64,000 bases of DNA from the NCBI GenBank assembly GCA_012064385.1, contig QRDG01000529.1, forward strand, positions 2,422,283 to 2,486,282, given 5' to 3'. Positions 33,739-45,567 of the stretch are shown piece after piece (within the stretch, counting starts at the first letter, position 1; every line of letters starts with the position of its first letter). The notes beneath the pieces are model-generated. The model saw nothing but the letters and a program-made list of their open reading frames with translations, did not search any database and was not told the DNA's origin. Made by a program: the position numbers and the translations under genes. This stretch comes from Puccinellia tenuiflora. Taxonomy: Eukaryota; Streptophyta; Magnoliopsida; Poales; Poaceae.

Positions 33739-36700
33739 CCCCCGACCTCTCTAGTTCTGCACATCCCGGCGAGAATCCAGCCCCGATTCAGCCGATTCGC
33801 GCCGTCCGCGGGGGAGGAGATCTACTGGGGCTCCTACGCCGGCGACGCGGAGGGGAGCGGCTTCGGGGGCGGGGGAGGAGGAGTTGTGGAGAGAGGGAAG
33901 CTTGTCGCCATCAGGCTGGTCCCCGGCAGCGAGCGAGGAAGGCTGCGTGAAGCTTCTGGGTTGCCGTGTGCTGCTATGCTGCAACGGATCTCCGTGGATT
34001 TGGCCATGCCTTGAGCGGTGGTATTCTCCTACGGTGGCGCGACTGTAGGATGGGGCCGCCGATGGAAGTTGGATGAAGATTCCTATGGTGACGGAGCTGG
34101 TCTCCAGCAGCTTCACGACGTGCCCAGGATGATGCTCCTTGTAGGTACGTCCGTACGTGTGTTCTGGTTGAGCTGAGGTTGGGTCGTTTGCGGCTAAGGG
34201 ATGGATGTAATGGTTGTCTTGATCTGGAAGTTGCAGCGAGAGATATACTGCACACTGGGTTCTTTGTGTATGTACGAATTAGGATGCAATAACTTTGTGT
34301 ATACTGGTTGTTACATCCTGTACGAATTAGGATGTTATTTTTATGCTTAATTATGATAACTTTGTGTTTACTGCATACTGTGTTATTACATCCTGTGGCT
34401 ACACAATCCATTAGGATGTAATTTCTGTTGAAATTAAAAAGAAATATTAGGATGGAACTTTGTTTTTATTGAATGTTATATCCTTACTTCATATGTCATT
34501 CACTATGCAACTTTGCACCTAATCGTGATGGTATGTGTGGTTCACCATAGTTTTGCTCACTATTTTTTATGTCTCCCTAAACTGAATGGAGAAGGGGGTG
34601 ATTTGTGGTTGGGATGTAATTTTTCCTAAATGTGTCATAACTAATCTGTAATTTATGTATAGCTAAGTACATGTAATTACTCTTCTTTCTGTATGAATGA
34701 TGCTCAACATGAAACTTTTAATAGAAACTATTTGCCCTTCATATAACTTTTGCACGAGATGTATGTTGTATCTCTTCAGTTGTTACATCCAGCAGGATCG
34801 AAAGAATTTCTATTTGTATGTAACTTTTAGAACTTGCATCCAACACTAGTATTCCAGTGATTTATCCAAAATTATGGAAGGAGCGAATGTGTCACACTAG
34901 TATATTTATTTCTTTTCAAACGGGGATGTAAGTTTTGTATTGAATATAACTTTTTGTTTAGTATTTTTTTACATCTAGATCTGGTCACTAATGTAGTTTT
35001 CGCTATTTAAGAAGAACTACAACAACCCGATCAGATGTAGTTTATGTTTTTGTTCTTTTGTCATAGCGGGACACATTTTTACCATTTACAAGCAGATGCG
35101 AAAAATATAGGCCGCTATGTTGTATATATGACGTCAGTACAAAGATGGAGTAAAAGGATTTTCAAGTCAAGCATGGCTCCCCCAATTGATGTAACATGCA
35201 AGATTTTTTGGGATGTAACACACAAGTTTTCTGTTGCTAGGGATTGTCAAGCATTATTTTTTCCTTGGGATGTAACACAGACATGTTTTAATGCATTTTT
35301 TGGAGGGAAGTTCCCAGGGATGTAAGAAATAAGGATGTAACATTCTAGAGTTCAATAGGGAGTTTCCTGCTTCTTAGCTTTCTATGTATTTTTCGTGACC
35401 AGATCTGGGGGATGGAGTTTCTCTCCCTGTGTTTGGGTTAGAACTGGGGCGCGGCCTCCCGACACATTGTCCCTCTTCGGCGAACGACCTTTTGGGCGGC
35501 TTCCTTGAGGAGGCGAACTCCGACGAGCTTCCAGCCAGGTAACGATGGGTCCATCCGTGCCTTCTTCACTTTTCTTGTTGTCTCTGCGCGCACATATCTG
35601 CACGTTAGGAGAGTGGAGTTCATCCTCGACTCGTCCTTTTTTGGTCTGCAGGCTAGGCATGGGTACGAAGTGGCTAATCCGGCGAGTTCTACGATGAAAC
35701 AGCTGGATCATCTAGACCGTGACAAAGCGGGTTGCGGTTTGTTTTCATTTTTTTGCCTTCGGTTGTTCACACAGCCACAGCCAGCAGGTCAGTATATGTC
35801 CGACTCCACCCAGGCACCCATAGATTACTGTAGATGTAATTTTGCTAGTTGTGAATACCAGTCTGGATGTATATATGTGATCCAGTACCATGTATTGTTG
35901 CCATCCATAGCCGGCAGTAGCAAGTTACTTTTTCCACAGTAGTACCCCCAGTTGCTTCTTCATAGATTTTACATAAGTGAGTATTCGTAGATGCGTCTCA
36001 GTACAATGCTCCCCATCGTAGATGTGAGTTTTTCAGTAGTGCCTGGTCGCAGCTGTGATTTTGTTAGGGGTGGGGGAGATGATGTAACTCAATGGTTTTA
36101 GACCACCAGATGTAGTCGACGCAGGAGTCAGGACCACCCATTTTTCGTAGTTTTAATTACTATTTTTTCTGGAATTGATATTAAACCATCTCGGACGGAA
36201 CTCACTGTTTTTTGTTGGGGAAAATTCACGGGAATGTAAGTTTTATTGAGTGTAAGTTTGACACTAGACCAACAGTTGTTCTTTATTTAGTTTTTGACAC
36301 TAGACTGAATTGGAAGTTTCATTGAATGTAAGTCTATGACAGACCACCTAGAGTATAAGTGTTTGGGGAGGAACCCACTGGAATGTAAGTTTATTGAGTT
36401 TAAGTTTGATGCTAGACCGCCGGTTGTACTTTATTTACTTTTCTGGCACTAGCGAGTAGTTTAGTTATCATGATGTAACTCAACCTTTTTTTTGGAACCC
36501 ACTGGAAAACGTAAGTTTATATGACGGTAGATCGGGATGTTTATTTATTTTAGCGCGACATAAGTTTTCGTTGAATGTAAGTTTATATGGGCCAGAGTGA
36601 GTTTGTTCCTACACCGTGATGCAGACCATCAGAATCTTCATCTCCAGGAGGATTGTTAAGATCAATTCCACCATGAGGCCAATCAACATACATAAGATGC

Positions 36701-38820
36701 AACCAAAGATCTAAAAATGTAATTTTGAAATTGAAATAGGTCTGGTTTTATTACATTAGACATGTATGATTTTTTTTGAAACTTTCCCCTACAAGATGTA
36801 CTTTACTCGAACACTTATTTCATTTCTTTACTGACTGTTTTTCCCATCTATAAGCAGGGTGTCAAATATCAGCAACTGAACTAGACAACTAACAAAACCA
36901 AGAAATTAGGAAATGAGGATGTAGTGGATAGAGGACAACCGGTTTCAAAGACTACTAGAAAAACATAAGTTTGCGCCAAATGTAAATTCTTCAAGAACTA
37001 CCGGCAAGACAAGAATTTGTGTCTTCGAGAGGAACACATCATGCATTTTCCCTTTATCATGTCCTTCCAAACATTTTGTTACCATGAACAATTGTGACAG
37101 AATTACATTTTCACTGATTCCTCTAGCATGTTCACATTCCACATGTGACAATTGTTTGCTTTTGAGTCTATGCACATGTCCCGATGCCTACCATTTTTGT
37201 GATGTCAATTTATTGTCTATTACATCCGATCCCTAGTTTTTCTAGATGTAAATAAACCAATCATAGGACGAGAAAATCCTCCATTGTGTTTTGCTGGCAT
37301 GTTCACACTGCATGTCACGATTATGTGCTTCTACTCTATGCACATGTCCTGATGCCTACCATTTTGGATGTCAATTTATTGTCTATTTGTTACATCTGAT
37401 CCATAGTTGGCTGGGATGTTAAAAAACCAGTGATCTTGCTTGGATGTGATAAATTTTCACTTAAACCTATGGGCATGACTTGGTTCATACTCGGTGATGT
37501 AAGTTTTGATCTCTATTTGTTACACCTGATTCATCATCGGCTGGGATTTTAACAAACTAGTGATCATTTGTTTTATATATATTTGAAACGGCTGATCACC
37601 CTTGCCGGATGGTAACAAACTAGTGATGTTGCTTGCATGTGATAACTAATGATAGTGCTTGAGCACGATGTAGCAGCGTCCATTTATAAAATTATTCAAA
37701 CCGGAAAAATGCAATTTTATACTAAATGTAAAACCAGTTGATGTAGTTTCCTAACATTTGAAGTCTTCTTAAATACATCCATGTTTTGCAGGCCCGAACA
37801 TATAAAGAGATGGTCTTTTCGTTACGCGGCTCAAAGAAGGAAACCGGAGAAGGTTAATTGTTTTCACACATTTACTTTCTATTTCTTACATCTGAGTCAT
37901 AGTTGGCTAGGATGTAAAAAAACTGCGATCTTACTTGAATGTGACAAATTTTCACTTAAACCTATGTGCATGACCTGGTTCATACTCACGAATATAGGTT
38001 TTGATCTATATTTGTTATATCTGATTCATAGATTTGATCTCTATTTATTACATCTGATTCATAGTTTGCTAGGATGTAAACAAACCGGATGATGCAGCCG
38101 ACGTTGTTTCCGCCACTGTCGCACAATAGGGGCTCAGGGACCCGTTCAGTAGCGACTTCTCGTCGGGCGCCGCCGACTTCCTGGGCGGCATGCCGGACGC
38201 CATGGCAAAGGTCGGCTTCGACGGCCGCCGACGGCGGAATGTTGGACATGGACAGTACGAAGCCGCTCATGCCGAGAGGGATGCAGCAGATAATGCAGGT
38301 GGACATGGTAGTGGCAGGATGGGCTTGTGTCTGGGATGTAAGTTTTGATTCCTATTGATTACATCTGATTCATAGTTGGTTGGGATGTAACAAAAATGGG
38401 ATATTGATTGCAGATCCAAAGGCGACAGGAAAAGGGATGTAACGTACTAGCTCATTGAAGTTCTATGTTTTTTACACATGATCTGTTGATTTTGAATATT
38501 TTTTCTTGTCGGAATTCTGCTATCTATTCACTATATTTGTTCAGTACAGAAAAGGGATGTAATAGTTGCCAGCGACCTTTTTTTTTATGGATGTAGTTGC
38601 GCTTGAATTTTTTTAGTATCAGATCTGGAGGAACGGATGGTGTTTGGAAAAAAGGCACAGTTCCTATAAAAGGCGCAGTGCGGTCGGGAGCCGGGCCGCT
38701 CTTGCCTTTTACGGAAAGTTTTGTTTTTCCGTAGAGGGTAGGTCGGGTGAGCTCGATTTAGTCCAAATCGTGACCGAGCACGATGTAGCATCGTCCTATC
38801 TAAATACCACCATACGGAAG
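33739..38820. mobile_element. AT-rich element built on GGATGTAA words, with GC-rich exon-like islands
   Basis: After a GC-rich block (33739-34140) comes about 4.4 kb of AT-rich sequence in which the word GGATGTAA(C/G) or its complement TTACATCC recurs dozens of times (e.g. 34613, 35210, 35267, 35320, 38334, 38544). Islands of higher GC with splice-like borders interrupt it: 35442-35538 (TTAG before, GTAACG after), 35652-35787 (TGCAG before, GTCAGT after), 37792-37853 and about 38090-38310. They may be captured gene fragments; I do not recognise a protein. The left end is cut by element A. The class is unknown: subterminal repeats of a DNA transposon would look similar, but here they fill the body. 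Confidence 0.5.
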
Positions 38821-39056
38821 TATATGTGATATTTTATCGGTTTGAATATGTTTATATACTATATCTAAGATACTTCATATCAAGTTACGTGAAAAAAATT
38901 GAAAGTGGGTATGTAGTTTGCATTATATTAAATATACTGTCATATTTGTACGTAAAAAAGGAGTATGTCAAAAAATTATACATACTACCTATAAAGTAGT
39001 ATCTATATTTTCTAAATAGTCATACATACTTCATAGTACATGTACATACTCTCCGG
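38821..39056. other. AT-rich fragment with repeated CATACT/AGTATG words
   Basis: A short segment rich in AGTATGT and its complement (38817, 38907, 38964, 38982, 39030, 39046), ending CTCCGG against the (TA)n tract at 39057. It resembles the end of yet another (TA)n-flanked element. No coding content is seen. Confidence 0.4.
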
Positions 39057-39097
39057 TATATATATATATATATATATATATGTTAGGACTATTCTGT

Positions 39098-39136
<39 letters not shown>
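39057..39136. repeat. (TA)n tract with a duplicated transposon tip
   Basis: (TA)n at 39057-39080, then TGTTAGGACTATTCTGTACA at 39081-39100, then (TA)n to 39136, then the same tip again at 39136 onward. It looks like a duplication of the terminal 21 bp of the next element together with its TA flank. Confidence 0.8.
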
Positions 39137-39139
<3 letters not shown>

Positions 39140-41852
39140 AGGACTATTCTGTACAACCCCTTAAGTGTTTCTAGAATAGTTATTCAGCACAACTTTTCGA
39201 ATCAGCCTACGGCGCAAAAAACTCCTAATAAGCCCCACCCACCCGACCCAACTACACGTACAGCAAAAAAAAACCACCCACTCTTTTTCAACCACCCACC
39301 CCCCGACGCCCCACACCCGTCCTGGTCGCCGCCGCCCCATCCAACGCGCCGCCGCCCCAACCACCGCACACTCGTCGCGGAATCCAGCGCGCCCCCGCCC
39401 ACCGAAGATCCAGCGTGCGGCCGCCTGCGGGATCCACCGCGCCGCCGCCTCGCAGGATCCACTGCGCCGCCGCCTCGTGGGCCCCTGCCTCCATCCCGCG
39501 CCGCTGGGAGCCCCGGCCTCTCTTCCGCGCTGTCGGGCATCGCGTCCAGCCCAGCCCCGGCCTCCATCCCGCGCCGCCGGGGAGGCCCCTCCCTCCATCT
39601 CGCGTCACCTGAGAGGTCCGGCCTCCATCTCGCGCTGTCGGGGAGGGCCCCGCCTCTGTCCTGTGCCGCCATCGGAGCAAGTCCACTGGCGTCGCCCCTG
39701 CACCCCGCATATCCCGACAAACACCTCGATGCCTTGCTGGTGGAGCGCCGCCCCTGGTCGCAAGGCGGAGCTGCTGCTTCTCAGGATGGACCAGCACCGA
39801 GAGTAGCTCCTTGAGGCCAAAGAGCCACTGCGCTGGGCACAACGGCCGGTGCCACGCTCCATGATGCCGTCGGCCATAGCACGCCGCCCCGAATCCCTTC
39901 CTCTGCTCGATGGTTCAGGGAAATTTTATTGCAAAAAAGATGGTCCGGGGAGTTCACTTCATTTTGTGAATTGTCCACATGATAGTCCACTACCGTAAAT
40001 TGTGCATTGCATTTTATTGTTCAAATCGTGTGTTTTAGAAGTTCACTTGTTTGGTGATGAAAATGAAGTTCACATGTTTGGTCACGCTGTCAAGTCGTTC
40101 AAATAATTAACTAATCGAAAAAATTAGATTAAAGAGTTTACTATGTAAAAAAATGAAGTTCACATCGTCTAGTTATCGAAGTTCACTGTATGTAACATTG
40201 AAAGACCAATGTTAATAAACTAAAAAGAGAACGGTAAAAAATTAATAGGAATTTCATTTATTTATCGCGAGAAGTTCACAAAAAATATGGTCCGTCAGTA
40301 AGTTGACTTGCGAAATTAATAGGAAGTTCACTTACGCATCGGCAAGAAGATGAGAAAACTATTCCGCAAAAATAAAGTTCACTTGCGAAAAAATCGGAAG
40401 TTCACTAACATATCGCGAGAGGTTCAGAAAAAAATATGGTATGTCGAGAAATTCGGTTACGAAGAAAAAGGAAGTTCAGTTGTGTATTCGGAAAAGTTCA
40501 TCCACTCTGTGAGTAACTTCAGAAGTGGTTCGTGAATAGGAAGATCACCTGAGCTTAATGAGAAGTTCAGAAGAACATGGTCCAGCTAGAGATTCAGTTT
40601 AAAAAATAGAAAGTTCACTTACGTGTCCAGCGAAGTTCATCAACTTTGTGAGTAAAAATTCAGAAGTGGTTCGAAAAAAGGAAGTTCACATGTGTATGGT
40701 GAGAAGTTCAGAAAAAAGATGGTCCAGCGAGATGTTCACTTGTGAAAAAAATAGAAAGTTCATTTACGTTCGTGGCAAGGTTCGCTTTCGCTCGTGGAAA
40801 AATAGGAAGTTCACCTCTTCTTGTTCGGATGTTCAAATGCAGATAGAGAGAAGTTCACGCCTATATTGGAGCCGGTTCATATCTCTATTTTTGTAGGACG
40901 GAAGTCATATTAGATAAAATCATCACTACAAGTTCTATTTGTCCAAATCGACTGCCCAAAAATGCAATTGGGGAGGATATTAGTTTAATTTGACTCTCCC
41001 ATACCGCCACACCCTACCCGAGTAGTTGAACCGTGTCAATTTTCAATCGATTAACATGTCATCTTGTTTGTCAGTTTTCGTATTTTTAAAATTAATCAAA
41101 AACCTTACCGAATTTTGAAAACATTTCTTCACGAAAAAGTTGCCCCTAGTGAATATCTTTCCAACGCCGTATCATTTCTTACGTTTCGATAAGCGGTTTG
41201 AAAGTAATTGCCAAAGAACTGTCCGCTGGATCTAAAATAGAATTGCTTATTTTTAAACCTGCTATTAAACCGCAATGAATTTCGAAAATTATCTAGAGAT
41301 AGAGAAGTTGCATATTTTCCATACCTTTCCAACGGCGTATCACTTGCATCAATCCGACAAACGGTTTACAAATGGCGTCCAAAATACAGTACGAAAACGG
41401 ACAAATCCGCGAAAAGATTGTATAGTATACTTAAAATTGTTTTCAAACCGTTCATAAGTTCGAAATCTGATAGAAGAGTAAAAGTTGCGCAATTTCTATA
41501 CCTATCCAACGGCATATTATTTGCATCAATCCGACAACCGGTTTGAAAATGACGCACCAAATACTGTACGAACACGGACAAAATCGCGAAATCCGTGTTT
41601 AGTATATTAAAAATTGTTCTAAAACCATATAGAATTTGAAAACCGTACAGAAGAGTAAAAGTTGCGCATTTACAATACGAATCCAACGGCATATCGCATG
41701 TGTCATTCCGATAAACGGTTTGAAAATGGCGGTCAAAATACTGTCCGTAAAAACAGAGATCCGGGTGTTCCGCCGAGATGTTCACGGTTTACTGTTTAGA
41801 AAGTTCAGAAAGTTGTAAAGAATAGTTATTCTGCAAGGGAGTGCAAAATAGC
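39137..41852. mobile_element. (TA)n-flanked TIR element T1 (GAAGTTCAC family)
   Basis: The left end GGACTATTCTGTACAAC...GAATAGTTATTCAGCACAACTTT pairs imperfectly with the right end, which on the other strand reads AGCTATTTTGCACTCCCTTGC...CTATTCTTTACAACTTT. (TA)n tracts abut both ends. Inside: a GC-rich low-complexity block (39270-39900), then AT-rich sequence with the word GAAGTTCAC repeated many times (40020-40870), then four diverged copies of a 168-177-bp unit (anchors CCAACG at 41161, 41329, 41506, 41683). No transposase is seen. The 244-codon frame in the GC block is proline/arginine-rich and not credible. Confidence 0.7.
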
Positions 41853-41870
41853 TATATATATATATATATA

Positions 41871-44800
41871 GGATAGGACTATTCTGCACAATCCTTTAAG
41901 TATTTGCTGAATATTTTTTCAGCACAACTTTCTAATCGACCCTGGTACTGCCACTCAACTAGAAAAAAACAGAAGCACGTGGCGCACCCCACATCCCCAC
42001 CCCCACCGAGCTCTCTCTCCCGATTCTACAACCACCCCGCACACCGCCACCGCCTCCCGGCCCCCTCCGCTGGCGCCGCCGCCTCCGCGCACGCCCCCGC
42101 CGCCTCCCGTCCTCCGCGCACGCTCCCGCCGCCTCCCGGCCGCCCCACACGCCTTCCGACGAGGACAACGCCGCCCCGTGCGCCTCTTGGCGAGGTCGAT
42201 GCCGCCCCGCGTGGATCCCGACGAGGAAGACGCCGCCCGAGCTCTTCGAAGCGCGCATCCGCGGCTCCCTCTCCACCGGATCGCGCATCCGCGGCTCCCT
42301 CTCCACCGTATGGTGCCTCCCTGGCCTCCATTCCAACGGAGCATGCCTCTGCCCGTGCGGGAGCTGCTCTGCCCTCCAACGATCCGTGGATCTGAACCTC
42401 CCTGCGCGGCCATCCGAATTTCTCCCGAACAGCCGCGCCGGCCGCTGCTCCACGCATGCTCCTGTGCGGTGCCTGCCGTCGGCCCAGCCACAGCGTGGAC
42501 TCTCCGCGTACGCGTCCTGAAGCTCCTGTCACTGGCCAGGCATGACACTACCCGATTTTACGACAGCTTCTCCCAGCCGAGCAGAGCAGGCACTTGCTAC
42601 AGCAGATGTTGTCGTCCGGAGCATATCCGGTAGCAGTGGAGTGGCCGCTGCTTGTGGTTGTTAATCGTTGAGTGCTCCAGCTATTTTCTCCTTGATGCTT
42701 CGCTGAGTGCTTTTGAGAAAATTTGGCACAAGTTGACTGCCTGCGAGTTTGGGGAGACGGCCGGCAACATCGTGTGAGGTTCAGTGGAGTGCACATATAA
42801 AGTTCAGTTTAGTTAACATATGAAGTTCAGTGCAATGGTGCACATCATGTCCAGAAACGAGGAAGATCACAAGCACTTCCTAAGGAGTTCCATTGTGTCG
42901 CATAATGAAGTCATAAATTGCAAAGATTTGTGTCTTTGAACGAGGGAGTTAACAAGTGCCACTGTTTTGGTTTCAAGCAAGATCGTTGCTAGTGTGCAAC
43001 TACTTGTAAACTCATGTTTTTATTGTGAAAAGGCAATTTTTGATTGGTGAAGTGTACTTTGTCCACCACCACTGTAGTTCATTTTCAATTTTAGAGCAGT
43101 TATATTTTAGTTCAAACACACAACATATTTGTAAAACCAACAACTAGACGAATGTGGTGGCGAATTTCACTTTTACTTCTCGGAGGAGTTCAACTTGTCT
43201 GACGCAAGGAGTTCACTTCCTTTTATCGGTGAAAATTTTCAAATTCACCGGCACGGGAAAAGGTTCATATTTTATTGTCACGAAGTTCACGTTTTCTTAT
43301 TTGGAAGTTTTGATAATTTCTTGTTTTGTCGAACAGTTTTAGAGATTGAAAAATCATACCGGGCTGGTGAAGTTCACTAATTTGATGATGTGTAGAATTA
43401 TTATTTTATAAAAAGAAAAATGTGAAGTCTACTTATTTATGTGTGAAAAAATATTTTTTCTTCTGACGAAGTTCGTCCTTTGGGAACAACACTCACCGTA
43501 AAATAAAACACATGAAACAAAAGGTCACCCTCCCAAAAAATTTCCTAACAACAAAAATAAAAATTCATTCGTCGAGTAAAAAAAATTTCATGTTTTTCTA
43601 AAAAAGGAGGTTCACTTTCTTAATCGCGGAAGTTCACGCTTGGAGTTCAAATCCTTTATCTCGAAGGTTCACTTTTTTTATTGTCCGTCGACAAGTTGAA
43701 TTGCAAATTAATAGGAAGTTCACTTACGTATCATAAGAAGTTCAGAAAAATTGTTCTCCAAAATAAAGTTCACTTGCAAAAAAAAGGAAGTTCATGTGCG
43801 TATCGAGAGAGGTTCAAAAAAATATGATATGGTATGCCGAGAAATTCAGTTACAAAAAAGGAAGTTCATTTACGTAATTCTGGGGAGTTATCAACTTTAT
43901 GAGTAAGTTCAGAAGTGGTTCGATAATAGGAAGTTCAACTGTGAATTGTGAGAAGTTCAGAAAAAAGATGGTCCATCGAGATGTTCACTTGTCAAAAAAA
44001 TAGAAAGTTCGCTTACGTTCGTGCCAAAGTTCGCTTTCGCTTGTGGAAAAAATAGGAAGTTCACCTCTTCTTGTTCGGATGTTCACATACAGATAGAGAG
44101 AAGTTCACGGCTATATTAGAGGCGGTTCATATCTCTGTTTTTGTAGGACGGAAGTCGTACTAGTTAAAATCATCACTACAAGCTATATTTGTCCAAATCG
44201 ACTGTCCCAGCATGCAATTAGGGAGGATATAAGTATAATTTGACTCTTCCATACCGCCACACCCTACCGCCGTGTCAATTTTAAATAGATTGACATGACA
44301 TCTTGTTTTCCAGTTTTCGTATTTTTAAAATTAATCAAAAACCGTACTGAATTTCGAAAACATTTCTTTACGAAAAAGTTGCCCCTAGCGAATATCTTTC
44401 CAACGCCGTATCATTTGTTACGTTTCGATAAGCGGTTTGAAACTAATTGTCAAAAAACTGTCCGCTGTATTTAAAACAGAATTATTTATTTTTAAAACTT
44501 CTATTAAACCGTAATGAATTTCGAAAATTAGCTAGAGATAGAGAAGTTGCGCATTTTCTATAACATTCCAACGGCGTATCACTTGCATGAATCCGACAAA
44601 CGGTTTAGAAATGGCGTCCAAAATACAGTACAAAAACGGACAAATCCGTGAAAACAATTTTTAATATATTTGAAATTGTTTTCAAACCATAAATAATTTC
44701 GGAACCTGCCAGAAGAATAAAAGTTGCGCAATTTTCATACCTATCCAACGGCATATTATTTGCATCCATCCGATGAGGGGTTTAAAAATGGCGCCCCAAA

Positions 44801-45096
44801 TACTGTACGAACACGGAAAAAATCGTTAAATCCATGTTTAGTATATTCGAAATTGTTCTAAAACCGTACAGAATTTGAAAACCGTCCAGAAGAGTAAAAG
44901 TTGTGCATTTACAATACGAATCCAACGGTATATCGTATGCGCCATTTGAATCAACTGTTTGAAATCTATGGTCGAAAAACCGTCCGCCAAAACGCTAAAC
45001 CTAGGTTTTCCGCTAAGAGGTTCACCGATTATTGTCTAGAAAGTTCAGAAAGTTGTGCAGAATACTTATTCCGCAAGGGAGTGCAGAATAGCTGGA
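41871..45096. mobile_element. (TA)n-flanked TIR element T2, same family as T1, direct tandem copy
   Basis: It begins GGATAGGACTATTCTGCACA, 18 bases of TA after T1 ends, and finishes GAGTGCAGAATAGCTGGA before another TA tract. The order of parts equals T1: GC-rich block (42000-42560), GAAGTTCAC-rich body (42780-44110), and four diverged 168-178-bp units (anchors at 44400, 44568, 44746, 44922). Long stretches match T1 closely (e.g. 40807-40980 against 44056-44230). No protein-coding gene is supported. Confidence 0.72.
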
Positions 45097-45150
45097 ATAT
45101 ATATATATATATATATAATATATAATATATATATATATATATATATAATA
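45097..45150. repeat. (TA)n tract between T2 and T3
   Basis: TA dinucleotides with a few AAT interruptions. The tract borders element ends on both sides; a further tract at 45525-45567 separates T3 from T4. Confidence 0.9.
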
Positions 45151-45519
45151 GGGACGCGCTATTTGACACCCAGGGAGTAGAATAAGTTATTCTACACCCA
45201 CCCCATATCTTCTAAACCGTAAATGATTATTACGTCACGTAAATTTTGTATTACCTCGTAAGTCAAGGAGAACGTAAGAAAATATCGACACGACGTAAAA
45301 CTTTTTTTTACGTGACGTAAAAAAATATGTCGTAAAATATGTATTTTTTTATGGTTTTTACACAGTTATGACTCATAAAATTGCATTTTTTATGTCAATT
45401 TTCATTGTGGGTCAATATGAATGTAATTATTTGTATATCAAACATAAATTCTAAATAAAAAAAAGTAAAAGAAACTTAGGGTGCAAAATAAGTATTATGC
45501 ACCCTGGTTGCTGAATAGG

Positions 45520-45524
<5 letters not shown>
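45151..45524. mobile_element. (TA)n-flanked TIR element T3, 374 bp
   Basis: The left end GGGACGCGCTATTTGACACC...GAATAAGTTATTCTACACCC pairs with the right end, which on the other strand reads GACACCCTATTCAGC...TACTTATTTTGCACCC. The body carries ACGTAAA/TTTACGT words (45230-45340) in place of GAAGTTCAC. It is small, non-coding and MITE-like, with the same end grammar as T1, T2 and T4. Confidence 0.7.

Positions 45525-45567
<43 letters not shown>

Noticed and set aside
39080..39814. 244-codon frame at the left end of T1
   Set aside because: It begins in the TA tract as an Ile-Tyr repeat and continues as Pro/Arg-rich sequence; the T2 counterpart is not conserved in frame.
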